DNA of 64,000 nucleotides from Petaurus breviceps papuanus (lineage: Eukaryota > Chordata > Mammalia > Diprotodontia > Petauridae), in assembly GCA_028583685.1 (NCBI GenBank), contig JAMXIF010000031.1, positions 3,725,610-3,789,609 on the forward strand, in the 5' to 3' direction. Both the position numbers and the translations under genes were made by a program. The notes under the pieces were generated by a model. It saw nothing but the letters and a program-made list of their open reading frames with translations, was not told where the DNA came from and made no database searches. This document shows, in pieces, positions 1 through 13,120 of the stretch (position 1 is its first letter; each line of letters opens with the position of its first letter).

Positions 1-2686
1 AGGTAAGTCAGAAAATTTATTCAAGTTGAATCTTCCTGTTACAACCAAAAAAAAAAAAAAAAAAAAAACCAACCCTTGGATATTCTCTTTGAATTCAATT
101 AACTGGATATTCTCTAAATTAAAAATATATGCCAGAGAAACATGCCTGTCATGAATCTAGAGTCAATGAAATTAAAATGTAAAGAAAATAAAAATAAATA
201 TAACTCAAGTAAATGAACGTAGTCTTAGGGTTTTCTGTGCATATAATTATTAACTGCTCCTTACCCAGGCCTGTCGTGCAAAAGAAACATAACAATTTTA
301 CATATAGGTAAAGTACACAACTTTCAAACTAAATAGGCCCAGATATGTGACCTATAAGGAATACATAATTCATCAAGTACTGATGAAAATGATAAATCTT
401 AAACAGCTGATCAATAATAAAATAAGTCTAAAAAACCCCAGGATTTTCCTGTCATATGTGGAAAGTCTTAGAACTCTAGGGACACATGTTAATTTCACCA
501 GTGGAAAAGTTTATTTTGACCAAGATATTTAAGAGATATTTAATATTAACTATATAGATTCCATTTTCTACTTCACCAATAATTCACAACTAATTTTTTA
601 ACCACTACTTTCCTTCACCCTCATTTTGAAGAGATGAAGATTTATTTTAAGTTTATAACATAGTTTAATTAATAGCTAAATGACCATATGACTTAGAAGC
701 TAAATACATGTAATTATTATTTCCTAACAATTTTAATTCAATGTAAAAAAGAAATGCAAAAAAATATTGTAATCTATAATCTTCTGATGTTCAAATTCAT
801 AAAAATCTTTTAGATGTTTACTTCTATACTTGTATTATGCATTAGACTTGCATCTATATACTAAAGAAAAAGTATCTTATAGACATGAAATAGTTTTCTT
901 TTAATATCAAATGGAAACAAGCTGTGTGACCCTGGGAAAGTCACTTAAACTTCTTTGCCTCAGTTTCCTCATCTGTAAAAGGAGCTAGAGAAAAAAATGC
1001 ACACCACTCCAGTATCTTTCCCAGGAAAATCCCAGAAGAAAATCCCAAAAAGTCAGAAATGACTAAAATGACTGAACAACAATTATTAAACTCCAGTTGG
1101 CAATGAAATGATTTCTAGAATGAAAATTAGGAATAAAATATCATGCAAAATATATGTGCATATGTTATTAATGAGATCACTATTTAGTCACACCATTTAA
1201 TTCTATTCAATCCAACTTCAAATTATTAAATGACTTCTACTCTTTTTCACTAAAATCTCTGGGGTCCTGTCCATTTCATGAATTTATTCTTACAGCGTAG
1301 GCAGGATCCAAGAAGTGCTAGTCAAGTGAATTATTTTATTCATATTCCTAGTAAAATATTTTAAAGGCATTTCACAAGGATACAATATTTAGAAACAGTG
1401 GTTAAAAGATTAAATTAAGGATATCCTACAGCTTTGCTTTCGCCCAACACTTAATGATTGGTCACCTCAGAATTAGTGGTTTTTTCTGAGCTCTGGAAAT
1501 TTGTACTTTCAAAATAAATCCTTATATTTCTTTTCAAGAAGGCAAAATTCAATCATGTTTATCCAGTCATTAAAGAATATCTAAATTAAATAGAATATCC
1601 TTAACCTATAATCAAAAGGAAAAAAAAGGAAAAGACCTTGCATTCTTTGGAGATAGCATCAGAAGAGTTAAGTAAAGTATCAAAAGTAAGTAAAGTATCA
1701 AAATTCTGAGCAATATTTGTATTCTGTTGATCTTACTCTGGAATGCAGTTTTAAAAAAAATCTAAAGAGATTCCCTAATGTATTGTAAGCTTCAGGTGTA
1801 ATAATGTTAAGAAGGGCAGTAGAAACTGGGTGATGATCTTAATTGTAGACAATGCCCACACATATGAGAAAACATTGAATAAGGCCTAAAACTCCTAGGG
1901 TACTAATAATGCTTAACAATTTATGAAATCTCAAGTCATACATCTTAAGGTTATAACTATATTCTTCTTCCTCCCTATGTTTTGACACAACTTCCTTAAT
2001 GGTCCCTGAATAAAATTATTTTAGTACTTCCTTTATATTATGGAAGCTTAACAGCAATGTGAAAAACCAAATAATAAAACTGAAATATTGACACAGGATA
2101 ATATTCCAATATCTTTAATAATTTTAGTCCAATATAATAATTGGGATGATCTTAAGTTTTAATATCAAGCTTCCTTTCTGTTTTGTTCTGTCATCACTTC
2201 ATTTTAATGTTGAAAAAATTAAAATTCCAAATATAATAAACACTGCTTACATTCTTATTAAGACAGACTGTAAATCTACTAGCAAAACATGATATTTAGT
2301 ATACCTTGAAGAAGCTTTTTTCAAACTGATAATTACTTATGGCTAATACAATGCTAAAATACTTCTTTCATAAATATTTCAATAATCTCAATAGTTACAA
2401 AAAGTAACAGCCACAAAAAGAGATGTTAAGGATTTGAACAATTAAATAACATAAACTCAATTCTTTGTTTCCTGCTCTGATCTACTTCTAACTTATCAAA
2501 TAATTTTTGAGACAATATATATATTATATATATGAGCATATCCTTACATTTCATCTATTTTCAGATTTGAAAACGATGAAATGCAAGACTATATTAGATA
2601 CATATATACATACATATACATACATTTTAAATTCTTCTCTCATACAGCATTAATCAGAAACAAACGATACACAAAATTTTATTTAC
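1..2686 (-). other. KMT2C: KMT2C intron downstream of exon 2687-2806 (partial)
   Basis: This is intronic sequence continuing off the left edge. In the human protein IWSIKV is followed by a Gly/Arg-rich segment (GRGSGFPGKRRPRG), and no such GC-rich coding block is visible here on the minus strand, so the next exon lies outside. The stretch holds an A run at 47-68, one old CORE-type SINE (about 906-1085) and an (AT)n patch near 2515-2533. The remainder is AT-rich unique-looking sequence with no gene. Confidence 0.75.
906..1085 (+). mobile_element. CORE-type SINE (MIR-like, old)
   Basis: The segment starts with the MIR-like block GCTGTGTGACCCTGGGAAAG, continues with TCAGTTTCCTCATCTGTAAA, and ends with the marsupial-type tail motif (CCACTCCAGTATCTTTCCC through ATGACTGAACAACAA). 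This order is typical of marsupial/monotreme CORE-SINEs. It lacks the 5' tRNA-like head. Confidence 0.7.
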
Positions 2687-2806
2687 CACTTTGATGCTCC
2701 AAATGGTACTGCCAGGAAGCTGTCTGGGTTTAAAAATTTCCCGGCCTTCTGAAATGTCTGGGGACCAGGAAGGTGGGCTCACTGTATTATTGGTACTCCA
2801 AGCCCC
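2687..2806 (-). CDS. KMT2C: KMT2C exon: conserved basic region (GAWST...WSIKV)
   Basis: This is the last exon of the window in transcript order: 120 nt, 40 codons, phase 0 at both ends. It reads GAWSTNNTVSPPSWSPDISE followed by GREIFKPRQLPGSTIWSIKV. As I recall the human protein, this matches KMT2C with about two changes (H to N, A to T). The upstream acceptor is CCTAG at 2811-2807 and the donor is GTAAAT from 2686. Read after the 15316-16040 exon it gives PGRPRSKQ-GAWST, the expected continuity. The segment lies between the first PHD cluster and the second and is one of the best conserved parts of the linker; its function is not defined by the sequence. An alternative donor two bases upstream (GTGGTA) is weaker and breaks the phase. 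Confidence 0.93.
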
Positions 2807-5800
2807 CTAGGATATGGCAGGTGAGAAAATAGATGTATAAAACTCAGCAACATAAAAAGTCAAAGCCAGCAACTAAAGATTTTAGAATAGCAAAAGCAAA
2901 TGTAGACGTATGGAAATTTAGGACAAATTGCTTTAAAGAGGGGTAAAAAGTAACTGATTCCTTATTGCAATTTTACAATAAAGTTTATGGCTTTCTTTTA
3001 AGAATGTTCACCAAGGAGACTAAAACAACAGAACAGCACAACACATTAAGAAATGGGCTGATACAACATCACCATTAGTGTACAAGTCATAATTATAATA
3101 TAAAAGAATGTCCAAATCTTATATTAACAACTGCATGGGGATTTTACTCATGATAATCTTCCTCTTTATCACTTGCACACCAAAGAAGGAATGGCTAGGC
3201 TTACAACGCTATATAAATATATTGCTACAATTGCCATGAACAGTCAGAAAGGTAGTAAGAACCACAATCTACCTACAACTTTTTTAAATAACAAGGAGGC
3301 AGACTATATTACATAAAGATATATAAAAATATTAGGGATACACACACATACATATATGTATATATACATACACATACACATAATTATTAGATTGATAATT
3401 ATTTCCATTATTGCATTAACTTCATAAATTTAGAGCTAAAATCTATGCCAAAAGATTGACACATTGGATTAACTGGAAAGAAAAAAGCAAAAAATATTAG
3501 GGCAAACTGTCCAAAATTTACAAATTAAAATGTCTTAAAAGGTTGATAAATTATATTGATCACAAAAGTTCACTGGAAGTTAAGTTAGAATTAAGACTAT
3601 TTGGGAAAATGTAATTTCATTAAAGAAGCATATTCAGCAACAATTTGAATTAATCTAATGCTAAACTTCCCAAAAAATTAAGGTGCAAAGATCAAACAAA
3701 AATTTTAAATGAAAAATAAAACAAGGTTACATGCAAAAAAGTGCCTTCTGAGAAGTCAATCTTGAGTCTAACAACTAATCTATGTGCTTGTTATAAATTA
3801 CAAAGAAAATGACCAAAAACTGTTAAGACTTTAAAATTAAACACTGCCCATTTACTTACCAGGCCTCTATAATGTTATCAAAATCACAATTAGCATCTTT
3901 ATATCGCAAAATTAATACTGCCAGAAATTAAATAGGCTTCAATCTGAAATTTTAAGATATTAGCTCTTAACTAGAATAAGAGCAATGATTATTAGCAAGT
4001 ATGAAATTAAAACCATACTTAATGGAATGGACAAATGGAAATCTGCTGTTTCATCATTTTCCTCTATTTTTTCTTAAGTTAAGAAACATTCTGCTTGTGA
4101 AGATCTTCCAGTCATTCTCAGTGTGTGTGAGGAAAAAGTGACATAAGACATTTGGGTTATAAGATAGTTCACCCAAAAAAGCTTATGATAGAAAGTTTAA
4201 TTTATTTATGGAATAAGACAATACAGCATTCACTGTAAATTAACAGACTATATAAAATTATTTAATGATTCAATGTCATGCAAGAAATAAAATTATCGCT
4301 GATATAACTATTTCCTCCACAACATAAACCATTAATATTCTATAAAATTAATAGCTCATTTTAGGGTAGTTAGGGGTTCCCAAAAAATTTGTGTTTTGAG
4401 GACTAGATCTGGTTAACCTGCTGAATATATATGTACATAGAAATGTGCTCTTCTACATGTATAAAAAAATTAATCTAAAAGTTTCAATAAGTATATTTTG
4501 CAATAATTTTTTTCTGGTACTTATTACTATAAAACTATACCAAATACTGTGTTAAACTAAATTTTACTGAAACAAAACAATAGTCATGGCAATAATTCAG
4601 TACCCTGACATAATCAGGAAACCCTCATTCTCCAACAATGCCTTTTAAACTGAAGCACCACTGCAACTAGATGATAAGAAAAACAAAATGCAAAATAAGT
4701 CATGAGATCACAAATCTGAAACTTTAACCAATAATTTTTTCTTTTATAAAACCCTCAATAAAATGCCATCGTATCCAGTTAACTTATATGGCTTAAAAAA
4801 GATTAATCATAATATGCCAATAATGTGTGTTAGAAGTTGGAAAGTGAGAAAGTTAATACCTTCAATCCCTTTCTACTATCACAGACGCTTTGTTGTCAGC
4901 TAATACTGACAAGTTCCGATGGTAGAAACAAGTTTAGGGACCAAAGGTATAATGAATGTATTAACGTATGTATGCATACATACATATATACATACACATT
5001 ATATGTATGCACATATGTACAAATGTACATATAAATGAATACTCAGAGTTCAACACCTGGAAAGGCGTGGATTGGAATCAGAGAGTACTATAATATTCAA
5101 TATTCTAAATGAAACTACAAAATTCTACATTAATCATTTTTGAATGCTTGCCATTTTAATTTTCCTTTATAGCCAACATTTTACTGTAGCTCACCTGTCT
5201 TCTTACCTCCCCAGTTCTTGTCATTCAAATCGACTGCATTTAGACACAAACAATGCCCCCCCATATTCTCATCCCTATTCACTGCAGATCTACTGTTTGC
5301 CATCTTCACCTAAAAATTAATCTTCTTGCTTCTGTCATTTTAAAACCCTCATTCACTCTCATTCTTCACAAGACTGTGCTCCTAATTTCCCTCACTATCC
5401 TCCAATTCTTCATGCTGAAGCCTTACTCAAGTCACATTTGGACCTACCCTATTACTGAATGGCTGCTTTGAAAAACTATTAAGGAAGACCCCCCCTAAGG
5501 CAGTCGCTTCTTATTCTTTTCCAATCTGCTCTTGAGAAATTCTCTACCATATCTTGGTCCCTCCTACCTGCCTCCCATTCATATTATCAATATTTAGCAT
5601 GTTGCCTGACACATAATAAGTCCTCAGAAAATGTGCTGACAGACCTGCCTCAATCTCAGTCTTTACTTAAACTCCTTTTTATCTCCTTACAATAACTAAC
5701 AATAGGTACTGAGCATGCCAGATTATTACGAAGCCTCCCTAGTGTAATCTATCCATTTTTCTACTCGAACACAGGGTATAGAAATGGAATTGATATATTC

Positions 5801-5984
5801 CATGCCTTCACTACCAAACAACCTCTCAGAAGTTTTGTCCTTATTTACCTTTCAAACCAGAAAAAGGGATAAAACTTTTGCCATAACTTAGACATTTCAC
5901 AGTTTTTCTATTCCATAGATCTGTAATCACTGGAACCTTTATTATTTAAGAATAATCCTAATGTCTGATATCTACTGAAGTAGA

Positions 5985-6178
5985 ATGGTATAACAGATGA
6001 AACACTTAACTTGTACTCAGGAAGGCCTCATTTCAAACCTCATTTCAAATGATTACTAGATATGTCACCAAGACCAAATTATTTCATCTCTAGGGACTTT
6101 GGTTTCTTCATTTATAAAATAAGAGTTGAACATGATTTCTATAGTACCCTCCAGGTCTAAATTTATATTTCTATGAAG
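5985..6178 (+). mobile_element. MIR/CORE-type SINE (old)
   Basis: The order of diagnostic blocks is MIR-like: GATATGTCACCAAGACCAAA as a degenerate GTGACC..GGGCAAG core, then GGTTTCTTCATTTATAAAAT as the TCAGTTTCCTCATCTGTAAAAT block, then CCTCCAGGTCTAAATTTATA as the typical CCCTTCCAGCTCTAAATCTATG ending. Divergence is high. Confidence 0.6.
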
Positions 6179-6759
6179 AATGAAGACACTAACACTAAAA
6201 TGTCTTTGACTGAACTTAATACCATTGAGTACATCTTAAATCTATTTAAAACACTAATTAAGGTGATTACCATACAAATGTCACCATAATTCAAAGCTTT
6301 TCTCTATCATGAATTAAGGTCCTGTCCACAATCTCTTGTCCTGTCATGGCTCTCATTTCCTTCTCTAAGTCTTATTAAGCCTGGTTCTCTGTCTTCTTCA
6401 GGCATCTCTGACCTTTAAAAAGGCCTTTTTCCACAAGCAGACAAGGCTCTGCTCCATACATATTTTCTGCCTTACTTAGTCTTAACCATAACTATACATT
6501 TGGTTATGGCTATGTGGATAAACTATAACTCTTGCAATTTACCTCCTCAATTTCAACTCCTGATAGGGTCAAATGTTGAATGAAAGAATTTTTATAACAG
6601 TGTGGTACAGGTTTCATTCTAAGATTGTTTAACCTTCCAATAGGGCATTCAGTGCTGTGCTTGTGATTTTTTTTTACTGAACAACAAAGACATTTCCATT
6701 ACAGACCTTCAGGATCATTGTTTTTTTAGGGCTCCAAATTTCCACTCTGACTGTCAGGA

Positions 6760-7125
6760 AATGACCTCACCTCCCACTTTATTGACATCAGAGCTCTCTG
6801 TCTTTTATTGCTTCAATTCCCCTCCATCACAAATCGATACTATCTTCTCTCTTAAATTCTATGATATTTACACTATAAATACTCCTTATTGTTCTTCACA
6901 TCAACCAGTCCTATCAAAAGCAGTGTGTTTTGCCAGTTTCTACTGATATATTCATTTCCTATGTTATCTTCTTAGTTCTCCAATTAACTCCTCTATGTGG
7001 ATAACTGTGTTCTCTACATCCAGCATCTTTGATATTTTCATAAATCCTATAGGCTATCACCAATGGTCTATTTCCCAACTACTTAACCTCAACATATCCT
7101 AAAATGAATTATTGGTCTTCATCTC
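6760..7125 (+). mobile_element. L2-type LINE fragment (ORF2 region)
   Basis: The part around 7050-7115 (CTCAACATATCCTAAAATGA and ATTATTGGTCTTCATCTC) parallels the L2 segment that reads CTCAACATGTCCAAAACAGA in less decayed copies, with a preceding degenerate stretch in the same order. The copy is heavily decayed and no open frame remains. Left boundary uncertain. Confidence 0.45.
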
Positions 7126-7469
7126 TCTGGGCAAAAGAAATCTTAAGCATGACAATACAAGGGTATGTCACGGGTTACAGAATTGAACAGGGTATAATAA
7201 TTTAGCCAAAGGGAGGCAAACTAGAAGTAAAATAAAAAGAAGATAACAAGGAGCTAAAGGGAAATTTTAAAAAGGGTTGGAATTGCAAGAATTGAGGATT
7301 CAAGGCTGAGCAAAACAAGAACAGAAGAACTGTGAAACAAGTGTGATATAAGAAATAAAATATATTGATAAAAAGTTTGGTTTTTTTAATAGCATATAAT
7401 AATGGCTTGATTTCAACTGAAAGGAAATTGGTAGTGAAGTACCATAGCAATCTATCTATACTTTGTTCT

Positions 7470-7640
7470 GTTGTGTTCAGTATTTTTAATAATGACTTGG
7501 ATCAAAGGAATATGTATAAGCATGATTAAATACATAAGCGATAAAGATGTGAAGGATGGCTTTCATGTTGAGTGGCAGGATCAAAAATAATTTTTACAGA
7601 ATGGATACTGGAGCAAATCTAACAAGATGCAAGAACGAGA
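7470..7640 (+). mobile_element. Possible CR1/L3 LINE fragment
   Basis: CAGTATTTTTAATAATGACT followed by TGGATCAAAGG resembles the CR1/L3 reverse transcriptase segment that encodes F-I-N-D-L-D, with a downstream block (ACTGGAGCAAATCTAACAAG) that fits the later part of the same family. It is weak and diverged; chance similarity is possible. Confidence 0.35.
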
Positions 7641-8904
7641 AATAGATAGATGTAGAAATATCTATTTTTAAACTTATACTTGGACTCAACTAAACAACTT
7701 CATAAAGAACATACCTGAACACTTTCTCTATCTGTGTGTGTCTCTCTCTGTATATATATAAATATATATGTAAATAAAACTTATATTATACATATTTATA
7801 TAAAGAGAATGTACATATATATGTACAAACACATATATACATAGAAAGATCTGTAAGTTTTAGTGAATTCACTCAAACTAAACTTCTCATGCAGTTAACA
7901 ATTCTAGTGATTGATGGGCACAAATTATATTTATTGCCTGAAGGGACATGAAAAATTTTGCTAGGGAGTATGAAAAATAGGGCGAAAAAATAAAACTCAG
8001 GGCACAGGTGGCATTTTTGTTACCAATTGTTTGCAAGGGTTTGCTTCTTTGTAAAAGGCATATTTGTGAAATTAAGATTTGGTCTGAGATTAAGATTTCA
8101 GAAGCAAAAATTAAAGACAGCAATGGCCAGAGCTTTGCTAATATGTGGTGGCAAAAAATACTATCCTGGAATCTTTTAAAATCTAATTTTTTAAAAAAAA
8201 GTCTTTCAACTAAAAAGAAACTGACTAAGCAGAGTCATTAAACTATATACCACAAAGAGCAGTTATAACTTAGGAAGAACAGCTGTAGAAATTCAACTAA
8301 ACATTTTTTAATGTGTAAAAGTAGACTCAGATGTCAAAAAAAAAAAGGAAAAGAAGAGGAAAGAAGAATATCAATTAGGAAACAAAACCAGGAAGATTTG
8401 CCTAGTGAGTACCCCTGAGAATTAGTAAATACTGTACTGAAGGGCTTATTCTTTATTCCACACAAACAAGTTAATTACAAGAGGGAGAGTAGTCTATATT
8501 AAAGGTAGTATATATAAAGATGCACTCATAGAAGGAAATACAGGAAAAAGAGAAGGGGAAAGCATGGTATAAAGACTTGGGGGCAAATATCAACGTAAGT
8601 TTAGAAGTAACACTAGGGAAACCTAAATAAAATGATAACTTTTATGCTTAAGGGAATCTGATTACAAACCTGGTACAAAGGCATGAAACAAACGGTAATG
8701 ATGTCAAGATTTCTGCAGATGAGAATGTCTTAATTTGCTTTTAATGTCATTCTTTACAGGATAAGGAACTAAACAAGAAGTGCTATTCCATAAGTAAAAC
8801 TTTCCAAACAAGGAAGAACTGATGACTGCAAGAAAAAGTACTAAAACCGTGTTGGGAAGTTTATCACATGATCTTGGAATTAGTGACAGAGCAAGTGGAG
8901 AGCA

Positions 8905-9420
8905 GCAGAGTCTGATAAAATGAGTCTTTTTGCCATGAAAACTCTTTATCTTCTTCCATTCAGCATCACAAAATCTTACAAGCCTTTTGCATTGTCCCCA
9001 TTTCTATCCTCTGCAGATCTAGTCTCTAAGAAAAAGACAGATCTCATTACCAAATGTAAGTCTTCTCCTTCTACCTTTGCTCTCATCCTCTCTCCTAGTC
9101 TTCCCAATCAGCATATTTTCCCTCTAAATTTCTATCCAATCTGAAACACAGTTCTTTTCCTAATTTTCTACAGCCAGATCTACTGAGTGTTTTAAAAAAG
9201 AGCTTCAGTAGATCATACAATCTCAAATTATCTATTTCTCTTCTCTCTCACAGAAAAATGCTTTATAAAAGCCATCTATACCTTGCATAGCCACCTTCAT
9301 TTATCTCAATCATTTCGAAAAATCTAATACTCTGGTTTCCAACCTAATTAAGTAATCCAAAAGCAGCTCTCTCTGAGGTTATCAATGATTTATTAAAAAA
9401 CAAAAGATAATGGTATTTTC
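8905..9420 (+). mobile_element. L2-type LINE fragment (ORF2)
   Basis: The 3' half (about 9320-9400) reads CTGGTTTCCAACCTAATTAA, then GCAGCTCTCTCTGAGGTTAT and CAATGATTTATTA. This is the L2 order of TCTGGCTTCCGACCTCATCA, CTGCTCTCTCCAAAGTTACC and AATGATCTCTTA. The first half is pyrimidine-rich like L2 but less certain. No intact frame. Confidence 0.55.
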
Positions 9421-10654
9421 TTATTCCCCACCTAAAAAATAAAATTATACATAGGTTATCACCACAAGAAGGTTAACATTTTTAAAACGAGCAACTAAAA
9501 TCTATAAGAAATCACTATACACTTAGCAAGGGCTTCTTAGTCATGGTAAATATTTCCTGATCTTAGCCCTATCTATGATTCCTAAAGTTGTAAAGGCTTA
9601 TTATATGTAGCTTGAAGTTTATGATCTCAACAATTAAACTTTAAATCCCAAGTAATTTATTCAAAACTCTATGGAAGATGTGTCAATTAAGGAAAAGATC
9701 AAAATTAAGTGGGAAATATTTAACAGGATAAAAATACTAGATAACACAATGTTAATTTTGGGTTTTGTAAACCAACATGTGTCCAGGAGGGATGCAACTG
9801 TATTTGAGTTTGACCATACTTCTATAAAACATAAATATTTTTATTAAATAGCCACTATCTAAAGTCAGATCTTTTAAGCCATTCTGATGGTACTTTCCTA
9901 GATAAAAAGTACTGTCTAGTAATTCGCATCTTCAGATCACGTTTTTAATAATAAGCAAGCTTAAGGCTTCACATATACCTTAAATTCTGCTTGACAACTC
10001 ATAAATATTCAGCACAGTAATTTCTTAAGTGGAATTTAAATTTATTAAAGTTACCAAGTTGACGGTAAAAATTCTTGTTTCAACATTATCCCTTTACAAA
10101 ATGCCATCTAAACGCTTGAAGTCAAGCAAAAATCCAAACACTGTCACAAGATATCATTATTAGGTACTTTCTCACTTTTAGAGTTTTTAAATGAGGTCCC
10201 CTAAGAAGAATATGCAGTAAACTTCAACACAGTTCTGGCATAAGCCATATGAATTCGTAATTTACCATAATGTCTTTTATCAAGATGACAGGGTATTATA
10301 TAAAACTCTCTGTATTTCATGCTTCATTAAAATTTCCCAATATTCACTGTGGTCTTCATACTACCATGATAGTAACTGATGTTTGACTGGTTTCAAATCA
10401 ATTTTGGTCAGAATTTAGAATAAAACCAATTACAAGAGAAAATGAGATAAAGCTGTTTTTCTTGGATTTCTTACCAATTAAGAAGATGAGATAAACCCAA
10501 ACTATGTGAAAGCAATGCAATTGTGGGAACAAAAAATAACAATATAAATAAATCTACAAGCTAAAACCATCAAGAACAATCACATGCTAAAACTCAAAAA
10601 AAATATTTCTCGACATTATTCCTTCTTTGGAACAGCTTTCTAATCATTCATATT

Positions 10655-10862
10655 TACTTGTGTCCAAATCTTCATGACACCATTTGGGATTTTGTTGGCA
10701 AAAATACTATAGTGGTTGGCTATTTCCATTTCCAACTCATCTTACAGATGAAGAAAATGAGACAAACAGTATTAAGAGACTTGCCCAGGGTCACACAGCT
10801 AATAAGTATCTGAGGCTAGATTGGAACTAAGGAAAGGGAACCTTCCTAAATCTAGACCTTAG
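10655..10862 (-). mobile_element. CORE-type SINE (antisense)
   Basis: On the plus strand the diagnostic blocks appear reversed: CACCATTTGGGATTTTGTTG (SINE tail), TACAGATGAAGAAAATGAGA (the CTCATCTGTAAAATGAG block) and TTGCCCAGGGTCACACAGCT (the AGCTGTGTGACCCTGGGCAA core). This is the same family as the copy at 906-1085, inserted in the opposite orientation and with more of its 5' part kept. Confidence 0.75.
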
Positions 10863-11451
10863 AGGTCATCTTCTGGTCTCCATTTCTAGGGCCATGTACA
10901 TGATATTAGATGGCTCATTTGCACATCCTCATAGCTAGCCTCCTCTGATACAAACTCCAACTTCCTTTTCTGTTACTTCTGGAGACCAGAATTAGAACTT
11001 CATGGTCATCGTCTCTCTTCCCCTTCAACTTGCCCTAGTTCTGAAATGAGCAGAAACAAAAGAAAAATATTACTGTCACTGTTCTTTCTCAAAGAGAAAA
11101 TCTTGCACCATTTTGCTCAATTTCCTTTGTTAAGGATTAATAGAGCTGCTTTGTGCGTAGGTCAATTTAGGTCGTGGAGTCTACCATATTAAAGGAAAAA
11201 TACTATCTTCAATTAAATTGCCTAAAAGTACTCTATCAACATAAAGAATTCAATATAAGCCCCAATGAACACAATGACCAGGACAAAAAGGTGAATCAGT
11301 TTATAAGGCCATCCATGAAAGTATTAAATCACAGGATAGTCAACTTTATATTCTATTTCCTTGAAAACTATAGAATTCTGAGAGCAAGTGTTAGTGACAT
11401 ATTTTGTATTAGGTTAGTCATATCCTATATAGTTAATAAGTATTAAAGCAG

Positions 11452-11596
11452 AGGCCGCCAGGTAGCACAGCAAGTAAGGGTACCAGCTCCAGTGTCGGGA
11501 TGACCTGGGGATTGAGTCCGGGCTCAGACACTTAGCACCCACCCAGAAACACCTGGCCATGTAACCTTGAGCAAGTTACTTAACCCCAATTGCTTA
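11452..11596 (+). mobile_element. Type B tRNA-derived SINE, first unit of a dimer
   Basis: The head CCGCCAGGTAGCACAGCAAG resembles a tRNA box A region and GGGGATTGAGTCCGGGCTC a box B region. The body (AGACACTTAGCACCCACCC) and tail (CAAGTTACTTAACCCCAATT) follow. The unit ends at TGCTTA without a poly-A tail and runs directly into the second unit. The target repeat AGTATTAAAGCAG precedes it at 11439-11451. Confidence 0.9.
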
Positions 11597-11751
11597 GGGG
11601 CGGCCAGGTGGCTCAGCGAGTAAGAGAACCGGCCCCAGTGTCATGATGACCTGGGGATCAAATCTGGGCTCAAATACTTAGCACCACACCCAGAAATAAC
11701 TGGCCATGTAACCTTGAGCAAGTTACTTAACACCGATTGCTTAAAAAAAAA
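11597..11751 (+). mobile_element. Type B tRNA-derived SINE, second unit of a dimer
   Basis: This is a full unit from GGGGCGGCCAGGTGGCTCAG to TGCTTAAAAAAAAAA, directly abutting the first. The right target repeat AGTATTAAAGCAG (11752-11764) is identical to the one left of the first unit. The 13-bp duplication therefore brackets both units together and none is seen between them, which fits insertion of a dimeric transcript. Confidence 0.9.
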
Positions 11752-12944
11752 AGTATTAAAGCAGGACAACTGGCTTTCTCCTACAACAAGCAGTTGATAG
11801 TTTGGGGACAACATATAGTACATAGAGCCATCTAATACCATGTACCAGGCTGCCAAACATGTCTTTGACTTAAAGCTTAAGAATACCTGGCATTCAATTA
11901 GTACCTAAGAAGATTATAGAAATACATTCAACATGGCTATGGAATGCAGTATATGCTATCATACATACTTTGTTTCTTAATAGTTTTGCCTATGACTATG
12001 GGAAATGAATAAAAAGCACCAAAACAAAATTTTCAAAATCTGAATACTAAGTTAAAAAAAAAAACTTTTATCTTTTATATAAGTAAACTTCTCCCAGAAA
12101 TTGTCCCTTTAGCAGATCATTAGTAGACAATTTTTAAATTTTGTTTAAATATTAATATTTTATCCCATACAGATTTCACCAGGTTTATCTTTGACAATAG
12201 CATTTTTATAGTACTAAATAACTGGAAACACAAAGTACTTGCACAATGATTAGGTGACTACTAAACTAATTAGGATACTTGATATAATAGGAAATAGTAA
12301 AACTGAAAAATTCAGAAGGGTGCAAAGGAAGTTAATTATCAATGGCTAAACACAAAGTGAAAGAAGTATAACAAACTAAATGGTATCTATAGCAATAGAA
12401 ACAAACAAAAATAACACCTGCATACCATAATGATAATGCCTTAGATTGGTTATGAAAGGGAGATATCAGAAACCAATCCTGCCCTACCTCAGTACAGGAA
12501 GAGAACACTACACACAATATGGACTCAGAGGCCTATGTTCTTTTTGACTTTGTGTTAAAAAGGCTCTCAGTTTAAGGAGAAGGGAGATACTGAAGAAAAA
12601 GTGATGTGAGAACAAAAGATGCCAATCAATTGTTTCAAAGACACTATTATGTTAATAAAAAACAAAATAGGAGAACTTCTACGGTTTCATTGATTAATAA
12701 AGGGAAGAATGTTATTCTGTATTCACTAAGTACAAGGGATATTTTAGCAAATGCCTGGGTAGGAAATATCTGTACAAATGGAAAAATTAAAGACACTGTG
12801 ATTACCTTCAACAAAGTATTCTGGTGGTTACTCATGATAATCATCAGGCGACCCTCCCCAAAAGTTTTGATAAGTAAACAAAAAGAGTAGTCCTACAATG
12901 GGGATACTAAAATCAGGCATCTGAGCCAGATAAACTACAGAGCA

Positions 12945-13120
12945 GCATGGCAAATGGGGAGGAATGCTGGCTTCACAGTAGAACGACATCAGTTAAAAGA
13001 AATTTTCATGACACAAGGCTTCATAGACCTCAGTTTATTCATCTGTATATTATAAATTCCTGACTAGATGGCCTCCGGGTCTTCCTTCAGTACCTACATC
13101 TATGAATTATCATCTTATGA
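12945..13120 (+). mobile_element. MIR/CORE-type SINE (old)
   Basis: The block ACCTCAGTTTATTCATCTGT and the ending GATGGCCTCCGGGTCTTCCT then CAGTACCTACATCTATGAAT follow the MIR/CORE order. The 5' half is badly decayed. Confidence 0.6.

Noticed and set aside
1-8. AGGTAAGT at the very start of the plus strand looks like a strong splice donor.
   Set aside because: The only gene detected is on the minus strand and nothing coding precedes it in the window; a chance match at the edge.
11174-11446. A 90-residue plus-strand ORF in an intron.
   Set aside because: No recognisable domain, AT-driven composition, no splice or promoter support; consistent with a chance open frame.
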